From contig NC_066529.1 of the NCBI RefSeq assembly GCF_024679095.1, forward strand, positions 4,634,866 to 4,698,865: a stretch of 64,000 nucleotides of DNA, written 5' to 3'. A model generated the notes under the pieces. The model was not told the DNA's origin and did not search any database. It saw nothing but the letters and a program-made list of their open reading frames with translations. The translations under genes and the position numbers were made by a program. Origin of the DNA: Eriocheir sinensis. Taxonomy: Eukaryota; Arthropoda; Malacostraca; Decapoda; Varunidae. How positions within the stretch are numbered: position 1 is the first letter of the stretch; every line of letters begins with the position of its first letter. Positions 36,852 to 47,264 of the stretch are shown in pieces.

Positions 36852-37451
36852 GTGAGAGAGAGAGAGAGAGAGTAGATATGGAATGAAAGGATGGAGAGGG
36901 AAAGTGTGGGACGAGATAAGAGGGAAAGTGAAGGGTATCTAGGAGCATAAGTAGGGAAAAGGGGAAAAGGAAGGGAGGAATGAAAGTAGAAGAAACGGAA
37001 TGAGGCTGGAAAGAGGGTGATAAAACATTAGGAGGGAAAAATAGAGGTAAGAATGACAGGATGAGATTGAGGAGACATGGAAACGTAGAAAAGAGGGCAC
37101 AAGAAAAGGAAAAAGAAGGCAAGAATGACCAAAGTGAAGGGAGAAAGTGTGTAGGAATGAGGGGGATGACGAGGGAAGAAGGGGAAACTATAAGGAATGG
37201 GAGGAGGAAAGGGTTGGGGAAGTAAAGGGGAATAAAGGAGGATACGATAATAATTAGGAGAGAGGAAATGGAAGAGTACGAGATAATGAGACTGGGGGAA
37301 GGTGATAAAGGGGGATGAGGAGGGGAGGATGAGGGGATGAGAGATGAAAGGGGGAGAGGATGAGGGAGTTGATACACGGCTTATGGACACAAACCGACTA
37401 ATCCAAGGTCATCTAAGCGAAAGACCCGCCATTGTGTATATTGTATGTATA

Positions 37452-37503
<52 letters not shown>

Positions 37504-37533
37504 GCCTTCACCCTCTCCCCTTCTCTTCGCCAG
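36852..37533 (+). other. Intron 8
   Basis: Purine-rich from the donor to about 37360 (GA- and GGA-rich, strand-asymmetric), then (TG)n at 37453-37499 directly upstream of a short pyrimidine tract and the acceptor CGCCAG ending at 37533. Confidence 0.9.
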
Positions 37534-37677
37534 GGGGGCACGGGCAGCAGCGCAGGCAGCAAGCAGGGGCAGCAGGGTCCAGGGGGCGCCGCACCCTTGG
37601 AGGAGGTGCGGGCGAAGGAGATCCCGCGCCTGGCCATCACTCTCCTGCAGCAGATTGGCGAGGGACAGTTTGGGGAG
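37534..37677 (+). CDS. Ddr: DDR exon 9: linker and start of kinase domain
   Basis: 144 nt, 48 codons, phase 0 at both ends; donor GT at 37678. A Gly/Ser/Gln-rich linker (GGTGSSAGSKQGQQGPGG) precedes IPRLAITLLQQIGEGQFGE, the first strand and glycine-rich loop of the kinase (GEGQFGEV with the next exon). It corresponds to FPRSRLRFKEKLGEGQFGE in DDR1. Confidence 0.95.
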
Positions 37678-38011
37678 GTGAGTGGAGGTGGTGGTGATTG
37701 TGGTGGTTACGGTGGGAGGGAAAAGGAAGTAGTTGTGGTTGTGGTGGTTGGTGTGGTGGTAGTGATGTCTGTGGTGGTGGTGGTGATAGTGGTGGTTATG
37801 GTCGGAGGGAAAAGGAAGCAGTAATAGTTGTGGTGGTGGTGGTTGGTGTGGTGGTAGTGATGTCTGTGGTGGTGATGGTGGTGATGGTGGAGTTGTTGTT
37901 GGTTGTGGTTGGGAGAATGAGGAAATATAAGTAGTGGTGGTGGTGGTGATGGTAGTGACAGTAGTGTGGAGACGGAGGTGGTAGTGGAAGTATTATTATT
38001 ATTATTATTAT

Positions 38012-38056
<45 letters not shown>

Positions 38057-38192
38057 GAGGAGGAGGAGGAGGAGGAGGAGGAGGAAGAGGAATAGTTGTT
38101 GTTGTTGTTGTTGTTTTAGTTGTAACCGTGGAATTCTGTTATTTTTGTGTGTGTGACGTAACTGTGTTGATGAGCCGGAGTTTCCACGAGTA

Positions 38193-38223
<31 letters not shown>

Positions 38224-38232
38224 TGTTAGTCG

Positions 38233-38298
<66 letters not shown>

Positions 38299-38480
38299 AA
38301 TGAGTTTTGTGCCGTAATCACACGCGCTCATCCCACGCCCACGCACACAAACACACACACACACGCACACACACACACACACACACAGAACAACACAACA
38401 CACCCGGCCGTTGAGTTGCATCATTAGCGTTGGAATGTAAATGATTTCCTGACATCCAGTTATATATTTTTCTCACTTTC

Positions 38481-38519
<39 letters not shown>

Positions 38520-38670
38520 GCAATAATAATAATGCAATTGCAGTGTGTGTTCTCCATTGCCTTTTCTTTTCTTTTTGTTATTTTTTTCGGAAACCATATT
38601 TTTGCAAGGGTTTCTTTCTTTCTTTATGTAGTCATTATATCTTGCTAATTCCAACACTGCAACTCAATCT

Positions 38671-38728
<58 letters not shown>

Positions 38729-39683
38729 TCACGGTATGAACATTCTCTCCCTTAATCAGATCCAGCGCTAATTACACGTGAGATACCTGCTTACTGCTTC
38801 TAATGAGCTTCGGAGTCAGTGTACCTTGTCGGCCTCTCCCTCCCTCCCTTCCATCCCCATTTGTTCCCTTCACTTCCCTTCTCTCCCCTCCGTCATCCTC
38901 TTTCCCTTCTCCTCATTTGTTCCTTTCAGTACCTTTCTCTTCATTCTCAGTCTCCTCCCTCAACCCTCTCCCCTTCTCCCTTACCTTCTCATTTGTTCCC
39001 TTCAATTCCCTTCCCTTCATTCTCTCTCTCCCCCCTCTGCCCTCTCTCCTTTTGTTCCCCTCACTTCCCTTTCCTACATTCCCACTCTCCTCCCTCGACA
39101 GCCTCCCTTTTTCCCTTCCCTTTTCTTAGTTTCCATTTGTTTCCTTTATTCTCCACTCCTCCCTTCCCTTCCCTTCCCTTACTCCCTTCCTTTAGCCTCT
39201 CTTCCTCTCTTCCTTTTCCAGCCTCACATACCTATTCCTCTCACTGTTTCCTATCTCTCCCTCACTTGTCTCCCTCAGTTCTTCACCTTTACCTTTCTCA
39301 TCTCAGTTTCCATTTGTTACCGTCCCTTTCCATCCCTTCCTTTCCCTCCCTCACTCCCCCCCTTTCTCAGTCTCTCAATACCTTCCCGTTCAATTAGTTT
39401 ACCTCCCATTCACCCTCCCAAACCCCTTCCCTCGTTTCCTTTAGTCCCCGTCATTTCCATCCCCTACCGAAATTTCCTTTACGTTCCTCTCTCCTCTCCC
39501 ACTCCTTTCTCTCGCTTCACTTCCCTTCACTTCCCAACCCCACCTCTCCAACTCCTCAGTACCCTTCCCGTCCCTTCCTTTCCCCACTTTCTCTGTGTAA
39601 GGTGTGTTGATCAGTGTGTTGTCATCTGTAGCCACTTTACCCACCTCACCACCCGTCTTTCTCCTTCTCTCCCCCTCTCGCAG
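37678..39683 (+). other. Intron 9
   Basis: Starts with GGT-rich sequence containing a tandem duplication of about 108 bp (37690-37910), AGT and GGA triplets (37990-38090), (TG)n (38233-38296), (CA)n (38346-38387), ATA triplets (38481-38520) and (CA)n (38671-38725). About 850 bp of CT-rich sequence (38820-39680) follows up to the acceptor CTCGCAG. Long open frames in that last stretch are low-complexity. Confidence 0.88.
38233..38296 (+). repeat. (TG)n microsatellite
   Basis: About 64 bp of TG, followed 50 bp later by a complementary interrupted (CA)n tract at 38346-38387, so a transcript hairpin is possible. Confidence 0.96.
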
Positions 39684-39772
39684 GTGCATCTCGGCGAAGT
39701 ACAGAACGAGGACGGAGAGAAGCAGATGGTGGCGGTGAAGACTCTCAGACTGGAGGCTTCTCACGCGGTCAG
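39684..39772 (+). CDS. Ddr: DDR exon 10: kinase, catalytic lysine
   Basis: 89 nt, phase 0 in, two bases over at the end; donor GT at 39773. It completes the glycine loop (VHLGEV) and carries the ATP-binding lysine in MVAVKTLRLE (VAVK motif). The loop between these strands is much shorter than in vertebrate DDR1, which has an insertion here. Confidence 0.96.
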
Positions 39773-40084
39773 GTGGGTGGTGCCTCTTCTTTCCTCTGTT
39801 GCTTTGTCCTTTGTTATTTCTTGTTCCGCCGTCTGGTTGATTAATATTGCTTCCGTTTTCTTCAGTACCGTCTTCAGGGTTACATTAAAACTATATCTGT
39901 CTGTGGTTCCTCCTCAGTCATGGTTTGTTATTGGAATCTGCTTATTTTAGGTTGTTTAGATATTCAACGTCTACCTTGGTTCCTGTATTTCCTCATGGTA
40001 GCTTTTTTTATTAGTGTTTGGAAGGGACTCGTGAATGATTCTGGAGGGATTGTCTCGTCTCTCCGAACACTTATAAGGGTCATA

Positions 40085-40265
40085 TTTTAAGACATTTCGG
40101 CGCACAAGAACACATATTTGACAAAACTTTCGTCGGAGTTGTGGGCATTTCCTAGAGTAGTTGTATGACACTGGTGGTTGTTCGACCCTTCTTCTGTAAC
40201 AACAACCTGAAGAAACACTCATTAGAACCCGACTGACCCCCTCTTTGACCTCTAGAAATAGCTGA
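40085..40265 (+). mobile_element. Dispersed repeat, copy A
   Basis: GACATTTCGGCGCACAAGAA, then ACATATTTGACAAA, CTTTCGTCGGAG and GGGCATTTCC, closely resembles 42105-42290 in block order. Likely an old non-autonomous transposon; no terminal repeats or target duplications could be fixed. Confidence 0.6.
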
Positions 40266-40287
40266 TGTGAGAAGCAAAAGTATCGTA

Positions 40288-40515
40288 CAATACCAACCTT
40301 AATACCTTTCCTTAACTCACTCACACATAGTTGGTATTTTCTCACGACCGCTTCATTACACTTCCTTACCTGTGCTTTCTTACCTGTCTTTAATATTACA
40401 ATAGCAACCTTAATACCTTTCCTTAATTAACTCTCACACATTGTTGGTATTTATTCACAACTGCTTCCTTACATCTCCTTACCTGTGCTTTCTTACCTGT
40501 CTTTAATATTACCTG
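40288..40515 (+). repeat. About 110-bp tandem duplication
   Basis: ACCTTAATACCTTTCCTTAA begins at about 40297 and again at about 40408. Both copies run through TTGGTATTT and TTACCTGTGCTTTCTTACC to TCTTTAATATTAC. Confidence 0.93.
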
Positions 40516-40898
40516 TACCTGTTGACGCTCTCCACTTACCCACTAATACCAGAGCTCACAATACGTTTTAATTTACCTCTTTCATCATTTACAGGACTTG
40601 CATACCTGTTTATTCATATATTTACCTGCTTACTCTTTCTTCCCACCTGCTTATACTTTCCCAATATTCTTGCGCACTTCTCTTCTTCCTGCTTGTTTCC
40701 CATACGACCACTTGGCCAATCTCTTCTCCTACCTGCTTGCTTTCTTATTCCACCAGTATATGCAGACCCCCCCCCCCCGCCCCACCTTCCCTCCCTCTCA
40801 CTATCTCTCGCTCTCGTTCTCTCTCTCCCTCTCATGCATACACACACACACGCACTCATGTGTATACGCGTGCACGGCCTCATAAACATGCACAGACA

Positions 40899-40901
<3 letters not shown>

Positions 40902-40961
<60 letters not shown>
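40902..40961 (+). repeat. (CA)n microsatellite
   Basis: About 60 bp of uninterrupted CA. Confidence 0.97.
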
Positions 40962-40969
<8 letters not shown>

Positions 40970-41442
40970 CTTGTTATTCAGTCCATGTACACGGATCTCT
41001 AGTTTTGCCTTCCTCCTGTGTCGTCCCTAACTTTTATTTTTCTGTTGTTTTATTCTCGCACGACTGGCCATGACCTATTTTTGTACAGTGTTTCTCTCTG
41101 TCCCCTCTGTCTCTGTCTCTTCCTCTTTCTATCTATCTCTCTCTCTCTCTCTCTCTGTCGCTTCCTATATCTGTCTCTGTCTCTGTCTCTCTCTACATCA
41201 ACCTTTACTTCTCTACCTCTATTTCCACTGCTTGTATTCTCCTCTACTTAGCCACCCTCCTCTCTTTGTCTATAATCTAGTTTAATTTATAATCTAATAA
41301 CCTTACCTCTCTTTATCTCTCTCTCTCTCTCTACATCTACCTTTGCTTTTCTACTTCTTTACCTCTGTTTCTACCGCTTGCATCCTTTTCCTCCTCCTCC
41401 TCCTCCTCCTAGTTAACCCTCCCCCTTCTTCCCCTTCCGCAG

Positions 41443-41640
41443 GTGTGACTTCGAGCATGAGGTGGAAATCCTGGCGGGGCTGCGGGACCCCAACATCGTG
41501 CAGGTGGTGGGCGTGTGCTCGAGGGAGGAGCCGCTGTGCATGCTGGTTGAGTACATGGAACACGGGGACCTCAACCAGTACCTCCAGGCCCACATCGCAG
41601 AGACAGCCTCGCCAAGGAACACGCACGCCAAGACGCTCAG
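41443..41640 (+). CDS. Ddr: DDR exon 11: kinase, C-helix to hinge
   Basis: 198 nt with the upstream donor (GT at 41641), starting with one base and ending with two. It encodes the C-helix segment FEHEVEIL (the second Glu is the expected salt-bridge residue), LRDPNIVQVVGVC, and the hinge LCMLVEYMEHGDLNQYL. The gatekeeper position is Val (GTT at 41546-41548) where human DDR1 has Thr. I chose the upstream donor because it joins to give TLSYGCL, matching the TISY pattern of the family. A second donor (GT at 41656) is in frame and adds five residues. Confidence 0.95.
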
Positions 41641-41655
41641 GTGGGGCGACTGCCG
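41641..41655 (+). CDS. Ddr: Alternative 3' extension of exon 11 (5 codons)
   Basis: If the second donor (CCG|GTGAGC) at 41656 is used, 15 nt are added in frame, inserting RWGDC and leaving arginine in place of serine before YGCL. Both donors have good consensus sequences, the downstream one having the stronger GTGAGC. The insertion falls in the kinase insert-like loop between the hinge region and the E helix, so the fold could tolerate it. No transcript evidence is available. Confidence 0.35.
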
Positions 41656-41766
41656 GTGAGCGTGGGGTGGGCGCAATGGCAAAGGGGGGTGGGGTGGGGG
41701 AGAGGGGGGGGGGGACAAAGAGATGAAAATAGATGAAAGGTAAGGGAAGGGAAAGGATATAGGGCC

Positions 41767-41960
41767 CAACGTTGCCAGATTGTCGTACTCGGCCTCTTAT
41801 ATATACCGACTTCCGATCCAAAAACTGTCTCCTGAACCCCAATAACGAGATTCATTTGTATTCATCGTTAAAATAGTTAATTCCTGATGTTTCTTGGCAA
41901 GAGTTAGGCGTCAGAAACCGGTAAATACTATGCTCTGAGTACGATAATCTGGCAACGGTG
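41767..41960 (+). mobile_element. hAT-type MITE, copy 2 (194 bp)
   Basis: Same length and orientation as the element at 11601. Its ends are CAACGTTGCCAGATTGTCG and GATAATCTGGCAACGGTG, inverted repeats matching at 22 of 24 positions. Interior blocks such as CCTGATGTTTCTTGGCAA and GGCGTCAGAAACCGG are shared. The target duplication is not clean (ATATAG lies close on the left and directly on the right), suggesting an older insertion. Confidence 0.85.
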
Positions 41961-42104
41961 ATATAGACTAAGGACTTAACGAAAATAAACAAATATCTGG
42001 AATTAGACAGACTCCAGAGATATAAAAATTCACAGTATATATAAAAATAATGCACACTATGTATAAATTTCCGCCTTTATGAAAAAATGTTTGTTTATTT
42101 TCTC

Positions 42105-42290
42105 CGGTGACATTTCGGGGCTCAAACACACCCACATTTGATAAAGACCTTCGTGGAAGTATTGGGTATTTCCAAGGGTAACTTTATGGGCCCAGTAATA
42201 GTTTGACAAGACATCTTTACCGTTAATTCGAAAAAAAAAATAGAGAGAACTTGACTAATCTTCTTTGTGATCTTTAAACCTCTCCACCCG
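42105..42290 (+). mobile_element. Dispersed repeat, copy B
   Basis: GACATTTCGGGGCTCAAACA, ACATTTGATAAAGACCTTCG, TGGGTATTTCCAAGGG and TAGTTTGACAAGACATC match copy A (40085-40265) in order with many substitutions and indels. Confidence 0.6.
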
Positions 42291-42292
42291 AA

Positions 42293-42525
42293 ATTGACCT
42301 CTCTTTTGGCTACTTTACTTTTGTCTATTATGGGAGCGGCGAGTAGCGGGCCTTTTTTTCACTTTTTGTTGCCCCTGAGCCGTCTCCTTTGATGTAAAAA
42401 AAAATTGACTTCTCTTATGGCTACTTTTCTTTACTTTTGTCTATTATGGGAGCGGCGAATAGCGGGCTTTTTATTTTTTTTGCACTCTTTTTGTTGCCCC
42501 TGAGCCGTCTCCTCTGATGCAAAAC
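42293..42525 (+). repeat. About 120-bp element in two tandem copies
   Basis: TCTATTATGGGAGCGGCGA recurs at about 42324 and 42438. Each copy is followed by TAGCGGGC, a T-run and TTTTGTTGCCCCTGAGCCG, and each is preceded by ATTGAC(C/T)TCTCTT.TGGCTAC. Strong conservation of the GC-rich core suggests a mobile repeat that was duplicated. Confidence 0.88.
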
Positions 42526-42643
42526 AAAAAAATAAATAAATAAATTGTGAACCAGAAGCGTCAGAGAATCCAGGCCTATCTAAAATCACCAGCACGCCGT
42601 TGCCTCGCCTCGCCCACTCACTCACTCTCCCGCCTCTCCACAG

Positions 42644-42736
42644 TTACGGATGCCTTATCTACATGGCCACTCAGATCGCCTCGGGCATGAAGTACCTCGA
42701 GTCCCTCAACTTCGTGCACCGAGACCTCGCCACCAG
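42644..42736 (+). CDS. Ddr: DDR exon 12: kinase, E helix and HRDLAT
   Basis: 93 nt, starting with one base and ending with two; donor GT at 42737. It encodes [20 protein letters not shown] and then [10 protein letters not shown]. The catalytic loop HRDLATRN is split by the next intron; the aspartate is the catalytic base. It matches DDR1 AAQIASGMRYL and [11 protein letters not shown] closely. Confidence 0.97.
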
Positions 42737-43287
42737 GTTAGTGAGCGCCCGGGCAGGTCAAGTTGGGCCGGGAAAGGGAAGTGACGCTGATCTGAAGGGA
42801 ATTCGTCACACCGCCAGGCTCTTGCTTCTTTAGTTTATTATTTTACCTTGTGTACTATTTAAGTGTTTGAGTCCATCATGTTAATTGTATTCCCAATCGC
42901 ATCTGTGACCTCATTTTGCTTGCTGTTTCCTCCTCGTTTACTTCCTTTAAAATTAGTTTTCTCATATAACTCCATTTTTCTAGCAATTTTCACAACGCAG
43001 CCATTTTCTATTTTTACAACATGATTTGCTTGCTCATATTTCCTCATATTTCTCTTTTTTCACCTTGCTTACTTTGGTTATAATTGATTTTCCACACAGC
43101 ACACCTCTTTCAGACTCCTTACCTTCTTATGTTCTTAATTTTCTAGCAATTTTCACATCGTATTCAATTTTCTATTCTTATAACATTGTTCCTATTCACA
43201 CAGCATCATAACTTCCTGTACATCAACTTTTTAGCCATCTTCTCCTGTTCCTTCAGTTCAGTAGCGCCGCGTTTCTCCCTCCTTCAG
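42737..43287 (+). other. Intron 12
   Basis: 551 bp of mostly AT-rich unique-looking sequence containing a diverged local duplication (TTTTCTAGCAATTTTCACA near 42978 and 43140). The acceptor CCTTCAG ends at 43287. Confidence 0.88.
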
Positions 43288-43429
43288 GAACTGCCTGGTG
43301 GGGGCGGGACACATCATCAAGATCTCTGACTTCGGCATGAGCAGGAACCTCTACGCAGGCGACTACTACAGGATCGAGGGCAAGGCGCTGCTGCCGATAC
43401 GCTGGATGGCCTGGGAGTCGATCCTGCTG
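43288..43429 (+). CDS. Ddr: DDR exon 13: kinase activation loop
   Basis: 142 nt, starting with one base and ending at a codon boundary; donor GT at 43430. It encodes [23 protein letters not shown], and [15 protein letters not shown] supplies the Mg-binding aspartate, and the three activation-loop tyrosines (YAGDYY) are the DDR autophosphorylation sites. Residue 1 before DFG is Ser where DDR1 has Ala, a common change among kinases. Confidence 0.98.
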
Positions 43430-43436
43430 GTGAGTC

Positions 43437-43642
43437 CTTCAGTCAGTCGATTAATCTGTCAAACACTCAGCTAGGCAGTCGGTCAGTCAGTCGTTTCCTC
43501 ACTCATTCAGTAAGGCAATAGTTTAATCAGTCAAACAGTCAGTCAATCAGTCCGTTACTCAGTCAGTCAGTCAGTCAGTCAGTCGGTCATTCAGCCAAAC
43601 AGTCAGCCAGTCAGTCGATTAATCAGTCAAATAGTCAGTCAG
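43437..43642 (+). repeat. (CAGT)n-type degenerate array after exon 13 donor
   Basis: Dozens of CAGTCAGTC, CAATCAGTC and GATTAATC variants, pure (CAGT)n only near 43558-43584. It begins seven bases after the donor. Confidence 0.92.
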
Positions 43643-43719
43643 TTTTTAGAGTCCGTTTCAAGAGACGCTTTACGAGGTGTTATTGAATATTATGACTCCT
43701 CCTCCTTTTCTCCTCCTCC

Positions 43720-43754
<35 letters not shown>

Positions 43755-43921
43755 CTCCTCCTCCTCCTCCTCCTCCGTCTACTCTCACCCCATCCCCAAG
43801 TTCTCTCCTTTTCTTTCCCTCAGTATTTCATCATCCTCTTCCTTCCTCTTCTCTTCATTTTCCTTCTTCCCTTTCCCCTTCGACCTTCTCTTCTGAGTTT
43901 ATGGAAAGGAAGGACACACAC

Positions 43922-44035
<114 letters not shown>

Positions 44036-44333
44036 GTATATTTCTATGTATTTCCCATAACCCCTATCATATTTTTTATCTTTTCGTCTTTTCGTCTTTT
44101 TCTTCTCTCTCTTCCTCTTCTCTTATCTCTTCTCCACTTTTTTTTTTTTTTACATTTCTTTTTTCTTCATAATTCACCTCAACTTCTCCATTTAACTTCC
44201 ATATTTCTCCTCTCCTTTAATCTTCCTTTTTTTACCCCTTTTCCAACATCCCTGCTCCTCCTCTCCTTGTCTTTCTTCATTTATCCGCTAAAACTTTTCC
44301 CACAACCTTTGATAGACAGATATATAGATAGAT

Positions 44334-44378
<45 letters not shown>

Positions 44379-44473
44379 ATCCACCCACCCACTCCCCACC
44401 ACCATCACCATCACCACCTCCCTGACGCCCCCAGCAAGTGATCTATTCCTTCCTTCCTCCCCATCCTCCGCAG

Positions 44474-44623
44474 GGCAAATTCACGACCAAGAGTGACGTG
44501 TGGTCCTTCGCCGTGACGCTGTGGGAGATCCTTACCATGGCGAGGGAGCAGCCCTACGAGGAACTGACGGACGAGCAAGTGATCGAGAACGTCTCCTTCA
44601 TCTATCACAACGAGACCAGGAAG
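44474..44623 (+). CDS. Ddr: DDR exon 14: kinase C-lobe
   Basis: 150 nt, 50 codons, phase 0 at both ends; donor GT at 44624. It encodes [20 protein letters not shown] and [24 protein letters not shown] contains the conserved F-helix aspartate. It matches DDR1 GKFTTASDVWAFGVTLWE and [15 protein letters not shown]. Confidence 0.97.
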
Positions 44624-45214
44624 GTGAGGAAGGAGGCGGAAAGGGAAGGGAAGCGAGACGGGAGGAACGGATGGTATGGTGTGGAAGGAAGAGGAGAGTG
44701 AAAGGGAAGTGGTTGGGTAGGGAAGGGAGGGAGAAGTGAGAGAGGAGGGGGAGAAGTAGGTGGAGGAGGGGGCAATGGATGGAATGGTGTGGAAGGAAAG
44801 TAGAGTGGATGGGAAATAGGTGGATGAGAGAAAGAAAGTGAGGGAGGAGGAGGAAGGAGAAGGGGGATGGATGGAATGAGGTGGAAGGAAGAGAAGTGGA
44901 TGTATGAGAGAAGGAAGGTATAAGGAGGAATAGGTGGAACGGTGTGGGAGGAAGGGAAGGAAGAGTGGATGAGAAGTGGTTGGATATAAGAAAAGGGTAA
45001 TGTAAGAGAAGTAGAGTTAGGTAGAAGGAAGTAGGAGGGAGAAAGATGGCCGGAAAGGAGGGAAAGGGAAGAGGAGAATAGGGAGATGAAGAGGAAAAGC
45101 AAGGAGAAGGAGGAAGAAGATAGCAAACAACTCTATATGAAGAGGAAAAATCATGGAGAAAAAAAATGTAGGAGGATGACGAAATAGAATAAAAAAAAGA
45201 GAACTGATGAATAC

Positions 45215-45274
<60 letters not shown>

Positions 45275-45422
45275 ATAAATTAATCGGCTTTACCCAGCAG
45301 TACGCACACACTTCCAACACTGAAATATTTATCTACATGTAAATGTGTTAATAGTTCTCGAGTGACTCACAACTCCGCGTAACTTGTTCCCGTGTTCCAT
45401 TACTCTGTGTGTGCGTGGATTG

Positions 45423-45487
<65 letters not shown>

Positions 45488-45526
45488 TGTGAAAGAAGGA
45501 ATATATGAGGAAGGTGAGAAAAGAAG

Positions 45527-45561
<35 letters not shown>

Positions 45562-47114
45562 GGATGAACGAGCAATCCACATAAGCAGGTACATTCAGGC
45601 CACCACCGTACAAAGGAATATCGTTGTACCCGCCACCAGTAATCGTAAATACAACACCTCTGGGCGATCTAAAACGTGACATAATGACTGATAACTTGTA
45701 TTCGTATCTTAACGTAAATTTATACACACACAAATAAAGTCGAGAGAAAAGAATCGAACGAGTGAACCTTCGTCTGAGTTCTCACTGAAGTAAACACAAA
45801 TAACGTCCTCCAGCAATCTAAGTCGTGATATCGCAAGTCTTAGGAGATGAATTCGTACGCTAATGTTGATCTATACACCCATGAGCTAAGACGAATGAAA
45901 TGCGAGTGGAATAAACGATGAATCAAGAGAGTGAAGCTTGGTTCGAACACTCCCGGACGGCCCAGGGTTCAGGAGCCATCCACGGGGGGGTTGCCAAGTG
46001 TCATTGTTCACAGGTCACTGGAGACGCTCGGCTGGGAGGGGAGAGACACGTTGTGGTTCTCTACTCATATTTTGTCTTTAATTTTAGTAGTTTTGCGTTT
46101 ACTGTGATGCGATGCGTGTGTCTTTGCGTACGGGAGTCCTCAGTGTGTGCGCGTGTGTGTGTGTGCAGCAGCCAGAGGACACGGGAGGAACAGCCTGAGG
46201 AAGGGAAAGCAAAAGGCATTTGGCTACACAGGTGAGGACGAGGCTGGTGTGCATGCAATGGCCGCCGAGAATGTTGGGTGGAGTGCAAAGACGGCGAGGC
46301 GTAGATGTTGGTAATTCGGTTTTTATATGCATTTCTTTATCATCATCGTTGTTTTTCGGTCAGTCGTGGAAATGTTCGTTAAGATTTCTCGTATGTTGAC
46401 TGCCTTTTTATGATGCAAAGAGTGGCGTGGCGAGCCGAATATGGTGATAATTTGTTTTTTATTGTGTTTTTCGTTTTGTTGTTTATTATTGCGGTCTTTT
46501 GTTCAGTCTCTTCACATTTGACTGAGTTTTTATTTACACTGCGTCGGGGTTTTATCAAAGGATGGCTGAGCTGCGTAATTTTCCCGTTTCGTCGCGAGAT
46601 ATGTTGAGATTTCGGTATTTTAAAACGCACTACGAACCTGATGCGCATTAGCGGTGTTTTGTTGAGGCTTTCACATTTAAACGAGTTTTTATGTTTCTTG
46701 CGGCGTGATTTTTATATCTGGGCGGAAATGAGCTTATTTGTTTTTGCACGGCGATGCGTTAGGTGAAGACGCGGTTCGTACGTGACCCTTGACCTTCATA
46801 TCCTGGCGAGCGTATTTATGATGTGGTGGCTAATCATGGGGAGTGTGCAGGCGGCCGCGGCTCCTCATCCTCATCACCGCGTAGGTCAGGTAAATAATTA
46901 AGGATTCAAGTGCGATAACTCAAGTGGCGAAAATTTTGGCCTGAATTTACCTGCAATGTGTGGAGTGTGCATCCGGGGGGAGGAGAGAGTGGGCGGGAGT
47001 GAGTGTGGGAGCCTAGAAGGGAGAGGGAGGCAGTGTGGAGACTCGGAGGGGGATGTAAGGCGTGGAATAGATAGCCTAAGCACCCTGATCTTACCTGCCC
47101 CCCCACCACTCCAG
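44624..47114 (+). other. Intron 14
   Basis: Purine-rich minisatellite-like sequence (44624-45110) with GGATGGAATGGTGTGGAAGG units, (GA)n tracts (45221-45271, 45433-45483, 45533-45556), and then unique-looking mid-GC sequence (45560-47110). No frame or splice context supports an exon in the latter, although several moderate open frames exist. The acceptor ACTCCAG ends at 47114. Confidence 0.85.
45221..45556 (+). repeat. Three (GA)n microsatellites
   Basis: GA tracts at about 45221-45271, 45433-45483 and 45533-45556, separated by unique sequence. Confidence 0.96.
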
Positions 47115-47264
47115 GTGCTGCTGCCTCAGCCCACCAACTGCCCCAAGGAGATATTTGACCTGATGCGGGAATGTTGGAAGCGATCAGACGCTGACCGGCC
47201 AACCTTCCGTGAGATCCACATGTTTCTGCAGCGCAAGAACCTTGGCTACTCGCCTGTTACCTGA
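47115..47264 (+). CDS. Ddr: DDR exon 15: end of kinase and stop codon
   Basis: 150 nt including TGA at 47262-47264. It encodes LLPQPTNCPKEIFDLMRECW, then RSDADRPTFREIHMFLQRKN and a short tail ending SPVT. CW followed by DRPTF is the conserved H-I helix region with the kinase arginine. It aligns with the C-terminus of human DDR1 (CPQGLYELMLRCW, HRFLAEDALNTV), so the TGA sits at the usual end of the family. The frame continues open past the TGA (see next entry). Confidence 0.97.
   Translation: MLLPQPTNCPKEIFDLMRECWKRSDADRPTFREIHMFLQRKNLGYSPVT

Larger units (their letters stand above)
39773..41442 (+). other. Intron 10
   Basis: Contains a diverged dispersed repeat (40085-40265), a tandem duplication of about 110 bp (40288-40515), a poly-C run (40769-40779), (CA)n (40902-40961), and CT-rich sequence with two similar CTCTCTACATC..ACCTTTGCTT-like blocks (41190-41370). 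The acceptor CCGCAG ends at 41442. Confidence 0.85.
41641..42643 (+). other. Intron 11
   Basis: Consists mostly of mobile-element relics: a hAT MITE (41767-41960), dispersed repeat copy B (42105-42290), and a tandem pair (42293-42525). The acceptor CTCCACAG ends at 42643. Confidence 0.88.

Noticed and set aside
38778..39950. 390-codon open frame running into DDR exon 10
   Set aside because: Only the last part (39684-39772) is the true exon; the rest is CT-rich intron ahead of a clear CTCGCAG acceptor, so this is not an N-terminal extension.
47262..47264. Selenocysteine decoding of the UGA
   Set aside because: Nothing at this position is known to be Sec in kinases and I could not identify a convincing SECIS element by eye; readthrough is the simpler hypothesis.
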